Source: Alopecurus myosuroides (Eukaryota; Streptophyta; Magnoliopsida; Poales; Poaceae). Taken from it: DNA of 64,000 nt. This document shows positions 1 to 12,211 of the stretch, in pieces (within the stretch, counting starts at the first letter, position 1; each line of letters begins with the position of its first letter). Below the pieces are notes generated by a model. The model saw nothing but the letters and a program-made list of their open reading frames with translations, did not search any database and was not told where the DNA came from. The stretch is from positions 170,259,715 to 170,323,714 of the forward strand of contig CM054062.1 of assembly GCA_028641055.1 (NCBI GenBank). Reading direction: 5' to 3'. A program made the translations under genes and the position numbers.

Positions 1-896
1 GGAGATAGGACCTAGGGGCTAGGGTTTAGGTCTGCGGGGGCCCTGGGGGCTTCTTATAGGCGAGGAGAGCGAGGTGTGGCCGCCGGAGTCGCGCGCTGTC
101 GCGGTGGCGCGCGGAGATGCTTGCCGTACGTCTAAAAGACGATCAGCACGAACTTCAAAGCGTTAAGTTGCGCTAGGTGGGCTGGGCCTGGCGCGCGCGT
201 TAGATTAGGTGGGTTGGGTAGGCTTAGCTGCCGCGCGCGCGCTGGTTTTCTTCTTTTTATTTCTCTGTTTTTTTTTTGTAGCTTTTGCTTTTGGAAGAAA
301 ATGATAGGTTTTAGTTTATAGAAAAATTTGAAAAAAATTGGGGAGTTTTATTAGACCAAAAGCAAACACTTGGTGGCTTTTGTTTTCAAAAATTTAAATA
401 TTTGCTTGCTGTTTTAAAATTAAACCAAATTGATTGAAATTCCAATATTACTTAATATTAGAAAATCAAAGCAATTTCAATAGGGTTTCCCCTAGGGTTT
501 TAAAGTGATTTAAAGAATACAATGTTGTGGTGAACTTCATGGATTCAAAAAGGTACTGATTTTGAGAATTGGTTTGAATTTGAAATGATTTAGAGTAATT
601 GCTTGAATTAATGGTTTGATTAAACCAACAATTTAATGGGTGATTAACAAGGGATAAAAATGGTTGTTTTTATTTGTTATTTTTATTCCAAAATTTGTAA
701 CAGATCAAGTATGAAAATAACCATTTGAATTTGTTTGAGTTTGATTATGAAAACAAGATAAAACAGATGCAAAACAATTAATAACAAATGCAACCAAAAA
801 TAAAACAAATGCAATGAGATGATGACATGATGCATTGCTTGAATTAAAACAATAAATCAAACATTCTAAGGGATATTTCATACTTGGGATGTTACA
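1..896 (-). mobile_element. End of a gypsy LTR (element E0) inserted in the left LTR of element A
   Basis: The sequence ends with the family's LTR terminus (GGGATGTTACA, ending at 896). It is followed by GTCGT at 897 and then by sequence that matches the right LTR of element A near 15766, where the run is uninterrupted. It is therefore a separate LTR inserted into A's left LTR. Layout matches the solo LTR B: a GC-rich stretch with TATA-like and CCCTAAA-like motifs (1-60), a T-rich tract near 245-285, then AT-rich U3. Its other end lies before the window, so I cannot say whether it is a solo LTR or a full element. Confidence 0.8.
19..60 (-). promoter_or_regulatory. LTR core promoter of E0: TATA-like box plus telobox-like start region
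   Basis: On the minus strand a CCTATAAGAA box (51-60) is followed about 30 nt downstream by CCTAAACCCTAG (19-30), a telobox-like motif. The same pair with the same spacing occurs in LTR B and in E2. This suggests the transcription start of these LTRs and places U3 at roughly 850-1000 bp. No transcript evidence is available here. Confidence 0.45.
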
Positions 897-2336
897 GTCG
901 TTGACAGGGGAGCCCCACCTGTCAGCGCGTGTTGTAAAAATGTTGGGTTTATTCCGCGCGGACGGGGACTCGATCCCGCGACCGCAGGTGCGCGCGCACG
1001 GGTTGCAACCATCTGGGCTGCGGCTCGTTTGTGTCAGGTATAGGGCGCGCGGGGTTTTGAGTTTAGCTTCAGACTCAAAGTCTGACGAAACTGAACATTG
1101 GTTCAGTTAACTGAACCCGATCGGTAAGGAGAACGACGACGACGATCGCTGCCGGCGTGCGAGGGCTTGGGCGCGTGCTGGCCGTGCGCTTGCGGATGGA
1201 GAGGGGAAGGGGAGAGAGAGAGGAGGGAGAGGTGGTGCTCACCACCTCTGAAGACGTTGCAGCGGCTCGACATGGAGGAGGCGACGGGGACAGTGGCGAT
1301 GACGAGGTCGTCGACGACGCGGTGGAGCTCCTCGGGGTGAGCCTATGAAACGGCGAGGGAGAGGGATGTGGGGCGGCCCTGTTCCCGTGCTCGACCCGCT
1401 ACGGTGGTGACTAGGACGGCGACAAGGCGAGGTTCAAGAACCCGCCATGGCTGCGGTGGAGGAGGTGTAGGGAACAGAGAAGGGAGGAGGAAGATAAACG
1501 GCGGCGGCAGCGGAGAGATGGAGGAGGGGGTCTAGGGCAGCAGGGAGGAGGTCTTGGGCGAGGTTTTAAGGAGGAGGAGGCGCGCTGCTGGCCGTCCCAT
1601 CCTCTGCCTGTTCGACGTGGACATCCTCGATGTCCTGCCGTACAGAGGTAGGGGATGGGGAGAAAGGTGGGCTTGGCCTGGTGGGGGTGTGGTGGGCTCA
1701 GCCCACTTGGCTGGCCTGCCCTCCCCCCTTTTTTTGTTTTTTTGTTTTTTGTTTCTGTTTTTTTTGTTCACCTTTTCTTTTTTTTGTAGGAAAGAAAAGA
1801 GAAAAGGAAATAGGATTTGGTGCTGGTATTTTAGCACTAATTTTTTATTGAATTACCGAAACAGCAAGATTCAAAAGGATGTGGGTTTATTTCCAAAATT
1901 TTGAAATTGCCACATGATTTGAAATTGTGGTTTAGAATTCAAATAGGGTTTTGGGGTTTGAAAAATTGTGGGGATAAATTTGTATAATTTATTTATTACA
2001 AAAGCCCAGTTGTGCAACTTTCTGTTTTCCAAAATTTTAAATTCTATTGTTGTTTGAAATTCAAATGGATTTGAGTGAAAATTGCAACAATTGAATTATA
2101 GAAATTTAAGCAAGTTAATAGTTTGGAAATTCTAGTTTATTGGAAGCAATTGGATGTTTTGATTTGAATGTTCCATTTGAAAAAATTGTTACAGAACAAG
2201 TATGAAACAAGGATTTGAATTTTTGTTTGGAATTCAAATGGAAAAACAAATGAAATGCTTATGATGGAATGATGCAAACTTAATTTAAACAAAAAGCAAA
2301 CATTGTAATGGTGTTTTTCATACTTGGGATGTTACA
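897..2336 (-). repeat. Left (3') LTR of element A, partial
   Basis: It matches 15766-16028 joined to 35363-36544 of the right LTR, with only scattered substitutions. It ends in GATGTTACA at 2336, directly beside the polypurine tract. Content in plus orientation: hairpin, tRNA-like module (955-1027), GC-rich block (1130-1700) with T-rich tract (1731-1790), then AT-rich U3. Short ORFs in it are LTR sequence, not genes. Confidence 0.9.
955..1027 (-). ncRNA. tRNA-like module in left LTR of A
   Basis: Read on the minus strand there is an A-box-like CAGCCCAGATGGTTGC, with GG at tRNA positions 18-19, and a B-box-like GGGATCGAGTCC whose loop falls at positions 54-60. The distance between boxes equals that of a real tRNA gene. 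A T5 run (936-940) lies 15 nt beyond position 73. Acceptor pairing is poor, so this is a decayed or promoter-only version. The intact right-LTR copy is at 15824-15896. Confidence 0.5.
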
Positions 2337-2356
2337 AAACGCCCCCCCCTTGAAGG
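2337..2356 (-). other. Polypurine tract of element A
   Basis: Immediately next to the 3' LTR, the minus strand reads AAGGGGGGGGCG followed by TTT and the LTR's TGTAACATCC. Purine-rich sequence at this spot primes plus-strand DNA synthesis in LTR retrotransposons. The same tract borders the left LTR of E2 (20806-20825). Confidence 0.85.
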
Positions 2357-2374
2357 AATCGCGCCCCGAGATTC

Positions 2375-5300
2375 CTACTGAGAAGAGAAAAGGTCCGGAT
2401 ACTTGTTGCGAAGATCCTCTTCGGTCTCCCACGTTGCCTCTTTATCGGAATGATGAGACCACTGCACTTTTAAGAACTTGGTGCTCTTGTTGCGAGTTTT
2501 GCGCTCGGTCTCATCGAGAATTCGAATAGGGTGCTCCTCATAAGAGAGGTCTTCTTGCAGATCAGTTGAATCATGATCAACTGCACGACCTGGATCTTTG
2601 AAGCACCTCTTGAGCTGTGACACGTGAAACACATCGTGCACCTTGGATAGCTTTTCTGGAAGTTCAAGACGATAGGCATTTTCTACACGCCTTGAGAGAA
2701 TGTGGAAAGGACCAATATATCTTGGTGCAAGCTTTCCTTTGACACCAAAACGATGAGTGCCTCTGAGGGGAGTTACACGGAGATATGCTTTGTCACCAGC
2801 TGCATAGACCATGTCCCTGTGTTTGCTGTCATAGTAGCTTTTCTGACGAGACTGAGCAATCTTGAGATTGTCACGAATGATGCGAACTTTCTCCTCGGCT
2901 TCCTTAACAATGTCAGGGCCTAAGAGTGAACGTTCACCAGCTCCAAACCAATTGATTGGACTCCTGCATATGCGGCCATAGAGAGCCTCAAATGCTGCCA
3001 TGCCTAGGCTTGCCTGGAAGCTGTTGTTGTAGGAGAATTCAGCATATGGAAGACATTCCTCCCATTTCATGCCAAAGGAAAGACCACATGCTCTGAGCAT
3101 ATCCTCGAGAATCTGATTGACTCTTTCGACTTGCCCTTGAGACTGAGGATGGTAGGCTATGCTGAACAGAAGCTTGGTGCCCAATGCTTCTTGAAAGCTT
3201 TTCCAGAAATGGGAAGTGAAGATGCTTCCACGGTCTGAGCTTATTTCCAATGGAACACCATGAAGAGGAACAATCTTTGCTGTGTAGAGCTCTGCTAACT
3301 GACTAGCTGAGATTGTCTCTTTGACAGGAAAGAAGTGAGCTACTTTAGTGAGTCGATCAATGACAACGAAGATTGCATCGTTGCCCCTCTTGGACTTTGG
3401 AAAACCAGTGACGAAGTCCATTTCAATCATGTCCCACTTCCATTCAGGGATTTTCAGAGGTTGGAGAAGACCGGCTGTTTTCTGATGAACTGCCTTGACA
3501 CGTTGACAAACGTCGCATTCAGAAACGTATTGAGCAATTTCACGTTTCATGCTAGGCCACCAATACAGTGTCTTGAGATCCTGGTACATCTTTGTACTTC
3601 CAGGGTGTATGGAGAGAGGAGTTTCATCAGCCTCCTTGAGAATGATATCTTTGAGGCTTTGAATTTTAGGAACTGCAATGCGTCCTTCGAAGAACACAGT
3701 TCCCTTGTCATCAATTGAGAAGCACTCAAATTTCTCATTGCCTGCTTTGATGTGTTCTACAATCTTCTTGATTTCAGCATCACGAAGTTGTTCAGAACGA
3801 ATCTTGTCCTCGAGAGTTGGTGTGGCTGTCAAGTTTGCAAGATAGCCTTGAGGAACAAGGCCAAGGTTGAGCTTCTGGAATTCTTCATGAAGAGGAGGTT
3901 GGCTTTCCATGATCATGAGATTATTGCAATACGACTTGGGACTGAGAGCATCGGCCATAACATTAGCCTTGCCTGGAGTGTAAGAAATGGTAAGATCAAA
4001 GTCTTTGATCTTTTCAATCCATCTCCTTTGTCTGAGGTTTAGATTCAGTTGAGTGAAGATATACTTCAGACTCTTATGATCGGAAAAGATTTCAGTGCGA
4101 TTACCCAACAAGTATTGTCTCCATTTCTTGAGGGCAAAAACAACTGCTGCAAGTTCAAGGTCATGAGTGGGATAATTGAGCTCATGCGTGTTCAACTGAC
4201 GTGAAGCATAAGCCACAACTTGACGTTCTTGCATAAGAACTGCACCTAGACCTTGGAGAGAAGCATCACAGAATATTTGGAAAGGTTTGGAAGGATCTGG
4301 GCCAACCAGAACTGGTGTAGAAGTGAGTTTAGTCTTGAGGAGATTGAAGCTCTCATCACATTGTGGAGACCAAATGAACTTCTTGTCCTTCTTTGTGAGG
4401 TCAGTGAGAGGTTTGGCAATCTTGGAGAAGTTTTGGACGAAGCGACGGCAATAGCTAGCCAAGCCAAGAAAACTTCTTACTTGCTTCACCGTCTTTGGAG
4501 GTTTCCAATCAACAATTGCTTTAACCTTTTCTGGATCAATGGCTATGCCCTTGGCAGAGATGACATGACCAAGGTAAGCAACTTCTGAAATCCAGAACTC
4601 ACATTTGGATAATTTGGCATAGAGACGATGCTCGCGAAGCTTCATGAGAGTTAGGCGAAGATGTTCTTCATGCTCTTCCTCGGATTTTGAGTAGACAAGA
4701 ATGTCATCAAGATATACCACAACGAACTTGTCGAGGTATTCATGGAAGACAGAATTCATGAGTCGAGAAAATGTCGCCGGTGCATTGGTGAGACCAAAGG
4801 ACATGACGGTGAATTCGTATAGACCATAGCGAGTGGTGAAGGCTGTCTTTGGAATATCCTCTTTTCTGATCTTTATTTGATGGTAACCCATTCTCAAGTG
4901 AAACTTAGAGAATATTGATGCTCCAGCAAGTTGATCGAAAAGATCATCGATACGAGGAATTGGATACTTGTTTTTGATGGTTTTCTCGTTAAGAGGACGA
5001 TAGTCAACAAAGAGTCTCTTTGTGTGATCCTTCTTCGCAACGAACAGAGTTGGGCAACCCCAAGCCAAGGAACTAGGTTGAATGTAACCTTTTTCTATGT
5101 ACATATCAATTTGTTCCTTCAACAACTTCAGCTCGGGAGTTCCTATCTTGTAGGGATGCTTAGAGATTGGAGCAGTACCTGGTTCAAGTTCGATCACGAA
5201 CTCAACAGCTCTGTCCGGAGGCATTCCTGGCAACTCTTCTGGAAAGACGTCAAGGAAGTCGCAAACCACCGGAACATTTTCAAGTGAAGGTAGAGGTTTT

Positions 5301-5806
5301 GCATTGAGGGTGCACAGCTGAAAGGAACTTGATTCATTTGGAGAATAGATTATCTGGCCAGAAGTGTGGGACAGAGTTATTGACTTTTGAGCACAGTCAA
5401 TCCTTGCTTTATTGGCCTTCAGCCAATCCATACCAAGAATGACATCAATGTCAGAACTTCCCAGCAACATGAGAGAAGCAAGGAATATGTGGCCTCCAAT
5501 TAGGATTTGATTGTCCTTACTTATCTTGGAAGTCAACATTTGAGATCCCGGGGAGTGAACAGTGATTGGATTGCTTAGTGGAACCACAATTAGGTTGTTT
5601 GTTGTGGCAAAGGTCTTTGACACAAAAGAATGTGATGCTCCGGTATCAAACAACACTTTAGCTGGAACAGAGTTTACGGGAAATATACCGAGAACGACGT
5701 CAGGAGCTTCCTCAGCTTTGTCGATCTTGACATGATTCACCCTTGCGGTCCTCCCGACAGGCCTGTTGTTGGAGTTGAAGGCCTTAGGCGGGGGAGCGCG
5801 CACCAT
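2375..5806 (-). CDS. pol: pol polyprotein of element A (protease, RT, RNase H, integrase, chromodomain-like tail), inactivated
   Basis: The 1143-residue frame encodes the replication enzymes of a Ty3/gypsy element. Visible in order: aspartic protease DTGASHS (D54); reverse transcriptase with YLDD at 365-368; RNase H (D514, DHKS at 576, MADAL at 619); integrase zinc finger with C764 and C767, and catalytic D797, D858, E894; GPF-type module near 1029-1035; and a chromodomain-like tail near 1105-1138 (KVQW, ATWE). Two key residues are lost. RT motif A, usually SKxDLRxGYHQ, reads [11 protein letters not shown], so the first catalytic Asp is His303. The first zinc-finger His, usually in EAH, is Asp727. 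The frame is continuous with gag through a TAG at 5854-5852. The element is therefore very probably non-functional. Confidence 0.93.
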   Translation of the reverse strand: MVRAPPPKAFNSNNRPVGRTARVNHVKIDKAEEAPDVVLGIFPVNSVPAKVLFDTGASHSFVSKTFATTNNLIVVPLSNPITVHSPGSQMLTSKISKDNQILIGGHIFLASLMLLGSSDIDVILGMDWLKANKARIDCAQKSITLSHTSGQIIYSPNESSSFQLCTLNAKPLPSLENVPVVCDFLDVFPEELPGMPPDRAVEFVIELEPGTAPISKHPYKIGTPELKLLKEQIDMYIEKGYIQPSSLAWGCPTLFVAKKDHTKRLFVDYRPLNEKTIKNKYPIPRIDDLFDQLAGASIFSKFHLRMGYHQIKIRKEDIPKTAFTTRYGLYEFTVMSFGLTNAPATFSRLMNSVFHEYLDKFVVVYLDDILVYSKSEEEHEEHLRLTLMKLREHRLYAKLSKCEFWISEVAYLGHVISAKGIAIDPEKVKAIVDWKPPKTVKQVRSFLGLASYCRRFVQNFSKIAKPLTDLTKKDKKFIWSPQCDESFNLLKTKLTSTPVLVGPDPSKPFQIFCDASLQGLGAVLMQERQVVAYASRQLNTHELNYPTHDLELAAVVFALKKWRQYLLGNRTEIFSDHKSLKYIFTQLNLNLRQRRWIEKIKDFDLTISYTPGKANVMADALSPKSYCNNLMIMESQPPLHEEFQKLNLGLVPQGYLANLTATPTLEDKIRSEQLRDAEIKKIVEHIKAGNEKFECFSIDDKGTVFFEGRIAVPKIQSLKDIILKEADETPLSIHPGSTKMYQDLKTLYWWPSMKREIAQYVSECDVCQRVKAVHQKTAGLLQPLKIPEWKWDMIEMDFVTGFPKSKRGNDAIFVVIDRLTKVAHFFPVKETISASQLAELYTAKIVPLHGVPLEISSDRGSIFTSHFWKSFQEALGTKLLFSIAYHPQSQGQVERVNQILEDMLRACGLSFGMKWEECLPYAEFSYNNSFQASLGMAAFEALYGRICRSPINWFGAGERSLLGPDIVKEAEEKVRIIRDNLKIAQSRQKSYYDSKHRDMVYAAGDKAYLRVTPLRGTHRFGVKGKLAPRYIGPFHILSRRVENAYRLELPEKLSKVHDVFHVSQLKRCFKDPGRAVDHDSTDLQEDLSYEEHPIRILDETERKTRNKSTKFLKVQWSHHSDKEATWETEEDLRNKYPDLFSSQ

Positions 5807-5851
5807 TGCCTGGTTTGTGTTAGGACGAGGTGGTGGTGGAGGTAGCTGCCT

Positions 5852-6766
5852 CTACGTGCACTTGTCGGCGTAGTGCCCCGTCTGCTTGCACTTGTAGCAA
5901 GTGACGACACGAGGAGGCCCTGGCCTTGGCTGCCCCATTGAATCCCTTTGATCATGTAGCTGAGCAGGGTTAGGTGGGCCGGGAGCGAAGCCTGGAGAAG
6001 TTTGGGCGTATGGAGCCCGAGTGACAGCACCATTTGGTACCCAGATGCGGCGCTTCTGCGGAGGGGTGGTCATGTTGGAGGAGGAACCACCCTCACGCGA
6101 GTGCTTGCGAGACTCCTCGAACGCCTTGCGCCCATTTTCTTCATTGAGAGCGGTGTTAACGAGATCCTCGAAGCTGTTGGCCTTGACATTAGTGACGGCA
6201 TACTTGAGTTCCGGGTTAAAACCTCTGCGGAACCTTGCCATCTTCTTAGCTTCAGTGGACACCTCATCTCCAGCGTATCGAGCGAGGCGATTGAACTCAC
6301 TCTGATACCCGATGACGTCCAACTTGCCCTGCTTGAGAGAGCAAAACTCTTCACGCATCCTTTCCATGAGACCATCTGGAATGTGGTGCTTCAGGAAGGC
6401 TTCCTTGAAACAATCCCACGTGACTGGCATGCCAGTTCTCATGGCCTGGAAGTTTTCCCACCAAGTAGCTTCCTGACCCTTCAGCAGATAGGAGGCATAC
6501 TTGACCTTGTCTTCTTCAGCTACGTGTGCAATCTCCAGAGCCTTAGCTATCTCACGGATCCAGTCATCAGCGTCCAGAGGCTCGCGTGTGGCCACGAAAG
6601 CTCTTGGGCCCAGACTGAGAAACTCCTTGATGCTGACCCGTGGAGCTGTCTGGTTGATGTGCTGATTAGCCTGGAACTAGGCCATCTGCGTCATGACTTG
6701 GGTCATCTGAGTCAACAGCTCCGCGATTGGCGGTGGCTCAGGCGTGTTGTTCCTTGTTGGCGGCAT
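5852..6766 (-). pseudogene. gag: gag of element A, with two in-frame TAG codons
   Basis: The frame opens at ATG 6766 (MPPTRNN...) and holds a TAG at 6679-6677 (codon 30). It continues as a 247-residue gag with the retrotransposon-gag region (WWENFQAM, FLKHHIPDG, FNRLARYAG) and ends after one CCHC zinc knuckle (CYKCKQTGHYADKC) at a second TAG, 5854-5852. Pol follows in the same frame, so gag-pol was one 1464-codon reading frame. Gag forms the capsid that packages element RNA. The first TAG sits where CAG (Gln) is the likely ancestor, since the flanks read QM-A and FQA. Confidence 0.88.
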
Positions 6767-6975
6767 CCTGGATGGAAATGCATTTTAGCACAACAATAAA
6801 AAAGGATAGACTTGGCAACCGAAAGAGAGATTATTCCGACACATGAATAGATAACCAACAGGGACACCATCACATGTTCAAATACATCAGAATATCCAAC
6901 ACACCATAAATGGTTCGAATGCCAAAGGATAACTAAACATAGCTAAGAATGGATACATCGGTACTCCCATGCTCA

Positions 6976-7932
6976 TCACGCAGGACGGCGGCTAGGACTA
7001 CGGCGAGAGGTACGGTGAGGAGCACGCCCACGAAAGTAGGTGGAACGACGATCCACGTAGATCTGACGTGGTCTGAGACCGACTCTAGGCGTGGTGAAGT
7101 ACATAGCGTCGACTCCCTGTGCTCCAAAGCGGGGAATCCCAGTGTAACCAGCACCAAGGTTAAGGAGTGGACCTCTGATCGGCTCGTAACCTCCAGCATC
7201 TGGCAGACGACGCCCAACTGGCTGATCGAAACGTGCAAAGCGCTCGTCTCCAACAAAGTCTGTGGTGTAAGTCGCCAGACGAGTCAAAGCAAGGTAAAGC
7301 TGCTCTCTGACTGAAGCCAACTCCTGAGATAGTGTGCGGGCAACTGCGTCACTGTGTCTCACAAACTGAGCGGTGGTGTGCAGCCTGGAGTTATCATGCT
7401 CGTAAACATCCAAGTTGTCGTAGAGAGTGAAGTGAGCTCCCTCCAAAGTGATGTAACCACGGGGAATGTGGCGATAGATAGAATCGTCAAATCCCCAGTA
7501 GTCAGCACGAAGGACGGTGAGACTCACATAAGCTGCCTGCTGCACAGCCATATCCACTGTGGAACCCACTGCCTCGTAGCGGTGGACTACGCTCATGCAA
7601 TCATCTGACAGAATGTAGACGATAGCCTGGTAGTAGGTCTGGTCAAACTCTCGCTGCTGCTCGTAGACCTGGTACTCTGGTGCCCAACGGAAACCCAGAA
7701 AAGTGACCATGTCTCTCAGCATCTCCGGATAACCGGCAGTGCTCTCGCAACGAGTCATACGAACCACCTGCGGGTAGAACCTGAGATCCATCTGCAGATG
7801 GTTGGGGAAGCTTTGATTAGACGCCGGTAGAAGAACTGAAGTGGCAAGCAACAACAAGGTTTCAATGGACGAAAAGGATGTTGAGAAGAACAGGATATCA
7901 AAGCAACATTCGGGAAACACGAGACCAAACAC
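6976..7932 (-). CDS. Accessory ORF between primer site and gag of element A, function unknown
   Basis: The 318-codon frame has the same orientation as gag. The first ~48 codons look non-coding: the matching DNA is kept in E2's leftover interior (21168-21371), and a CTGCAG splice-acceptor-like site precedes the inner ATG (MDLRFYPQVVRM, near 7792). From there the protein is about 270 residues, with a folded-looking N-terminal half (YPEMLRDMV, YYQAIVYIL, AVQQAAYVSL) and a C-terminal tail rich in Arg and Ser (SRRSPSRRPA). I do not recognise a family with certainty. The repeated 'xYxAxVYI...AxxxAA' pattern faintly resembles accessory proteins of other grass gypsy elements. Its place upstream of gag is unusual for a chromovirus. 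Confidence 0.6.
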   Translation of the reverse strand: MFGLVFPECCFDILFFSTSFSSIETLLLLATSVLLPASNQSFPNHLQMDLRFYPQVVRMTRCESTAGYPEMLRDMVTFLGFRWAPEYQVYEQQREFDQTYYQAIVYILSDDCMSVVHRYEAVGSTVDMAVQQAAYVSLTVLRADYWGFDDSIYRHIPRGYITLEGAHFTLYDNLDVYEHDNSRLHTTAQFVRHSDAVARTLSQELASVREQLYLALTRLATYTTDFVGDERFARFDQPVGRRLPDAGGYEPIRGPLLNLGAGYTGIPRFGAQGVDAMYFTTPRVGLRPRQIYVDRRSTYFRGRAPHRTSRRSPSRRPA

Positions 7933-8332
7933 TCCTGAGGTACTACGGAAAACCCATCCGAGCTTCTAAAGGATCAATGTCTACTGCTTAAGGAATAGAG
8001 GATCTGCTTCCGGGGCTTATGTGCCTCCGTTCTCAATCATGAGTAGGCAACATGATAAATCATGTCACAACCACCTCCATTCCTATGGTCTAGTAGATAT
8101 AACCATCCTAGAGAAACCAGGATACGTGAAATCCTAACTTGAAAGTTTAGATGAGAAGAGAAAACAACGTTGCACTTCCTTACCAGAAAAGGGAGGGTGG
8201 GTGGGGAAAGAAATAAAAGAACAGAATTCCTACTCTCACGTTTCATTTTTCCTATATAGCTACAAAATAGTTTCTAGACTCAACTGCGACCAGTAAAAGG
8301 GATCCTACAGGCAGACAGGCTCTGATACCATT
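7933..8332 (-). other. 5' leader of element A with primer binding site (8319-8330)
   Basis: Two bases after the 5' LTR the minus strand reads TGGTATCAGAGC, the initiator tRNA-Met complement typical of plant LTR elements. The rest of the leader is untranslated and closely matches E2's right interior (21372-21749), with small indels such as in the purine/T-rich stretch near 8195-8220. No other feature is seen here. Confidence 0.85.
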
Positions 8333-9993
8333 TGTCGCACCCGGACTTCTAGGGGATACTCACAGCCCGCTAAACAGTAGATAAATGTCTTACAGGGCAT
8401 ACCGGCACCCGCATCTCAATATGAGTAGGCCAACACGTAAACGTGTGACAACCATCATCTACTATTCATCGTCTGCGCAAACCATCCCATAGAAATCCGA
8501 CTACTTCCATTGACGTACTTCATAACATACACATGGTACGTCAACGTCATTTGAACAAGTGATATCACAACAAATCTCTAAGACACAAAGAAATAGAAAT
8601 AAGTGGCAAATAGCTCTCACTAGAGCAGAGATAGCAAATACAATCATCCAGAGGACACATGTCCCAACAAGTCATCATTACATCACAGCGGAAGCATCCA
8701 AAGTGTCTGAGTACAGACAAGATCCAAATAGGCCTAAGAGGCCGGAAATGAAAAGACGGAGCCCATCCACGATGTCTCGGATCCTGCCCGGGTCCGCTAT
8801 CTACTCGTCAGCAGCCTCGTCATACTCCACGTAGTAGCCACCATGGGGATCCTCGGAAACGTAGTCTGCAGAACACACAGCCCCAAAGGGGTCAGTACAG
8901 ACGAGTACTGGCAAGCAAGACGCACAAGATACCAAAGTGTACCCGGCAACACCAAGTACAGATGCTTTGGGTTCAACAGAAGATAGGTGTTATAAAAGTG
9001 CGGCAGCGGGCTGCCTAACCAACTACAGAGACTCGCTACAACATCCGGCTAAGAGAAAGTGATAAGATAGCGCATCAGAACCAACTACCACTAACCTCAA
9101 ACAAACCCATCCTGGATCTCGCCCCTTATCCAAAGAAGCAATCCGAGGATAACTCACACAGTTGGATTAGTGAAGGTTCAAGTTATTGTGTCAATAAGCC
9201 TATTACTAGTCAAATTAACATTATTTAGGTGTAAGTTGTCTAATCCTTGTTAGCCAGCCCTATCACCAAGTCATCCATAACCGCGGACAACACGGCTTCT
9301 CGAGAAGATTTAACCCTGCAGGGATGCACCAATTTGGCCGTACACGTAAGAATATCCCGCCAGACGGGGGATCAACCCACCAAGCGAGGTACTCAACACA
9401 ACCCAACTCTTCTTCGCATCAAGCCCAAAGAACCCCGTGCAGTTGAGCGCACGGCTAATCAAGCCCCACGAAGAAAAGGGGACCCTCATAGCACTCTAAG
9501 AACGTGTCTCCCTAAATGCCGACTACAAAAGTTACCACCCTGGCCTCGGGTTCGCACCTGCATATGCATGCGGCAAATGGAAAACCCGAACTAAATGAGG
9601 CGATTTGGACGAGATGTGAATCGAATCAAAGTTGAGGGGGGCGCCCATACACGCTTCCCACATGCGGTTAGCGCGCTCATCATGGATCTAGAGGACAAGA
9701 ACTTTTCCTGAGTTCGACACTAGCAGGCCTCAAAACCATACCCGGCCTCCTGCCGGTGCCTTATCATCAAATTAGCATTACCTCAAACATTAACAGGTTG
9801 TTGTTTAAACATCGAGCCCCCAGAACATAATAAATATGATAACAGGAATAACGGACATCAGACTCGAGCATAAACAACCCTAAACATGCTAGTAAGACAC
9901 AGGAAACAAGCAACAGGGTTATAGGTGTGGAGGATAGGCTATATCAGGGTTACAGGATAACATGTGATAGGATCGGAACACAAGCAACGAATC
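8333..9993 (-). repeat. Right (5') LTR of element A, first segment
   Basis: It begins TGTCGCACCCGG beside the primer site. It runs to GAATC (9989-9993), where the solo LTR B is inserted, and resumes at 14467 after the repeated GAATC. In element orientation this is the end of U5. It contains the hairpin CAGTAC-N6-GTACTG at 8893-8910. Confidence 0.92.
8893..8910 (-). other. Conserved 6-bp-stem hairpin in the U5 part of the LTRs (copy in A)
   Basis: CAGTAC and GTACTG flank a six-base loop. The same stem with different loops is found at 10557-10574 (B), 16592-16609 and 22313-22330 (E2), and 25696-25713 and 30349-30366 (E3). The loops are AGACGA, ATAAAC and GGTTAA in A, B/E2 and E3, while the stem never changes. 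Function unknown. Confidence 0.6.
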
Positions 9994-12211
9994 TGTCGCA
10001 CCCGCACTTCTAGAGGATACTCGCAGTTCCGTTGAACAGTAGTTGATTGGATTACGGGGCTTACCGGCACCCGCATCTCTTACGAGTAGGCCAACACACG
10101 TATGTGTGACAACCAACCCTACTGTTCATCGTCTACGTAAACCATCCCATAGAAATCAGGATACTAACATTGACGTACTTCAAACCATACACACATGGTA
10201 CGTCAACGGCGTTTAACAGAATGATAACACAACATATCTCTAGGACACAAAAGATGGAAATAAGTTGCAAATAGCTCTCACTTGAGCAGAGATAGCAAAT
10301 ACAATCATCCAGAGGACACATGTCCCAACATATCATCATTACATCTCAGCGGAAGCATTCAAAGGGTCTGAGTACAGACAAATCCAAATAGGCTTAAGAA
10401 GCCGGGAATGAAAAGAAGACGGAGCCCATCCACGATGTCTCGGATCCTGCCCGGGTCCGCTACCTACTCGTCAGCAGCCTCATCAAACTCCACGTAGTAG
10501 CCGTCACGGGGATCCTCGTAAGCGTAGTCTGCGGAAACCACAGCCCCAAAGGGGGTCAGTACATAAACGTACTGGCAAGCAAGACTCACAGTTCACCAAA
10601 GTGTAACCCGTCAACACCAAGCACAGATGCCTTGGGTTCAACGGAAGAAAGGGGATATAAAAGATGTTGCAACTGGCTGCACTAACCAACTACAGAACAT
10701 ACCACAACTTCCGGCTATCAGAAAGGGGATAAGATAGCGTATCATAACCAACTGTAATTAACTCCAAACAAACCCATCCTGGATCTCGCCCCTTATCCAA
10801 AGAAGCAATCCGAGGATAACTCACACAGTTGGATTAATAATGGATCAAGTTATTGTGGCAATAAAGCTATTACTAGTCAAGTTATCATTAGTTAGGTGTA
10901 AGTTATTCTGAGTACTTGTTAGCCAATACTTTCACCAAGTCAACCATAACCGCGAAAAACACGGCTTCTCGAGAAGATTTATCCCTGCAGGGGTGCACCA
11001 ATTTGGCCGTACACGTAAGAATACCCCGCCAGGATGGAAATGCACTTCCACCAAGCGAGGCACTCAACACAACTCAACTCTTCTTCGCATCAAGCCCAAA
11101 GCACCACGTGTTGTGCGTGCGCGGCTAATCGAGCCCCACGAAGAAAAGGGGACCCTCATAGCACTGGAAGACCACGCCGCCCTAAATGCCGACTACAAAA
11201 GTTCCACCCTGGCCTCGGGTTCGTACCTGCATATGCGTGCATCAAATGGAAAGCCCGAACTAAGTGTGGTGATTTGTACGAGATGCGAATCGAATCAAAT
11301 TGAGGGGGGCGCCCATACACGCTTCCCACATGCGGATAGTGCGCTCATCATGGATCAGTAGACAAGACCCTTTTCCTAATTAGGGTCGACACTAGCAGGC
11401 CTCAAAACCACGCCGGGCCTCCTGCCGGTGCCTTATCAGCAAATTATTATTACCTCAAAATTAACAGGTGGTTGTTTAACATCGAGCCCCAGAACATAAT
11501 AGAATATAGCAACAGAAAGTAACGGGTAACAGACTCGAGCAAAACAACCCTAAGCATGCTAGTAAGACACGGGCTCAAACACCGGGGTTATAGGAGTGGA
11601 GGTGAGGCAATATCAGGGTTCTGGGTATCAGGTGATAGGTTTGTAACAGAAACAACTATTCATAGGGCTAGCAAAATAGACAACGGAAAGTATCGGTAAC
11701 CAATGTTGAAGGAACACCATGGTTCATGTGAGTGATAACTTGCCTGCAAACTCAGCAGCCTGGTATTGAGCTAGATCCTCAGAAGGGGTGTCGTAAGTAT
11801 CGTCTGTCTCAACGTCGTCGTCTATCCGAGAAGAAGCAAACAAACAATGCAGAAAGATAAACAATCAATAACATGGCATAGTGCACAATCATGGGATGAT
11901 GCATGTCAATTTAATGGATGCATCAAAACAAACTAGTTGACATGGTAACAACATGATTAAATGGACCCACATGCAATTTGAGTTGCCCATGAAAAGGTCC
12001 ATGAATTATGGTTGAAACAATTGTTTTCCAACTAGCCAACAGGTTAAAGTGGTTTAGTATGATGCATGGATGAGGAAAACAACAAAATAACAACAATAGA
12101 ATCAATTGGAAATAAGGTTTACCAATTTTAGAAATTTATTTATTAAGTTAGAAAATTTTGGTTACTTAAAGGTGTTACACAATTATTTGTTGTTTTCACC
12201 AATTTAAATTG

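Noticed and set aside
6002..6799. 265-codon plus-strand ORF opposite gag
   Set aside because: It mirrors the gag frame; the minus strand has clear gag motifs and this one has none.
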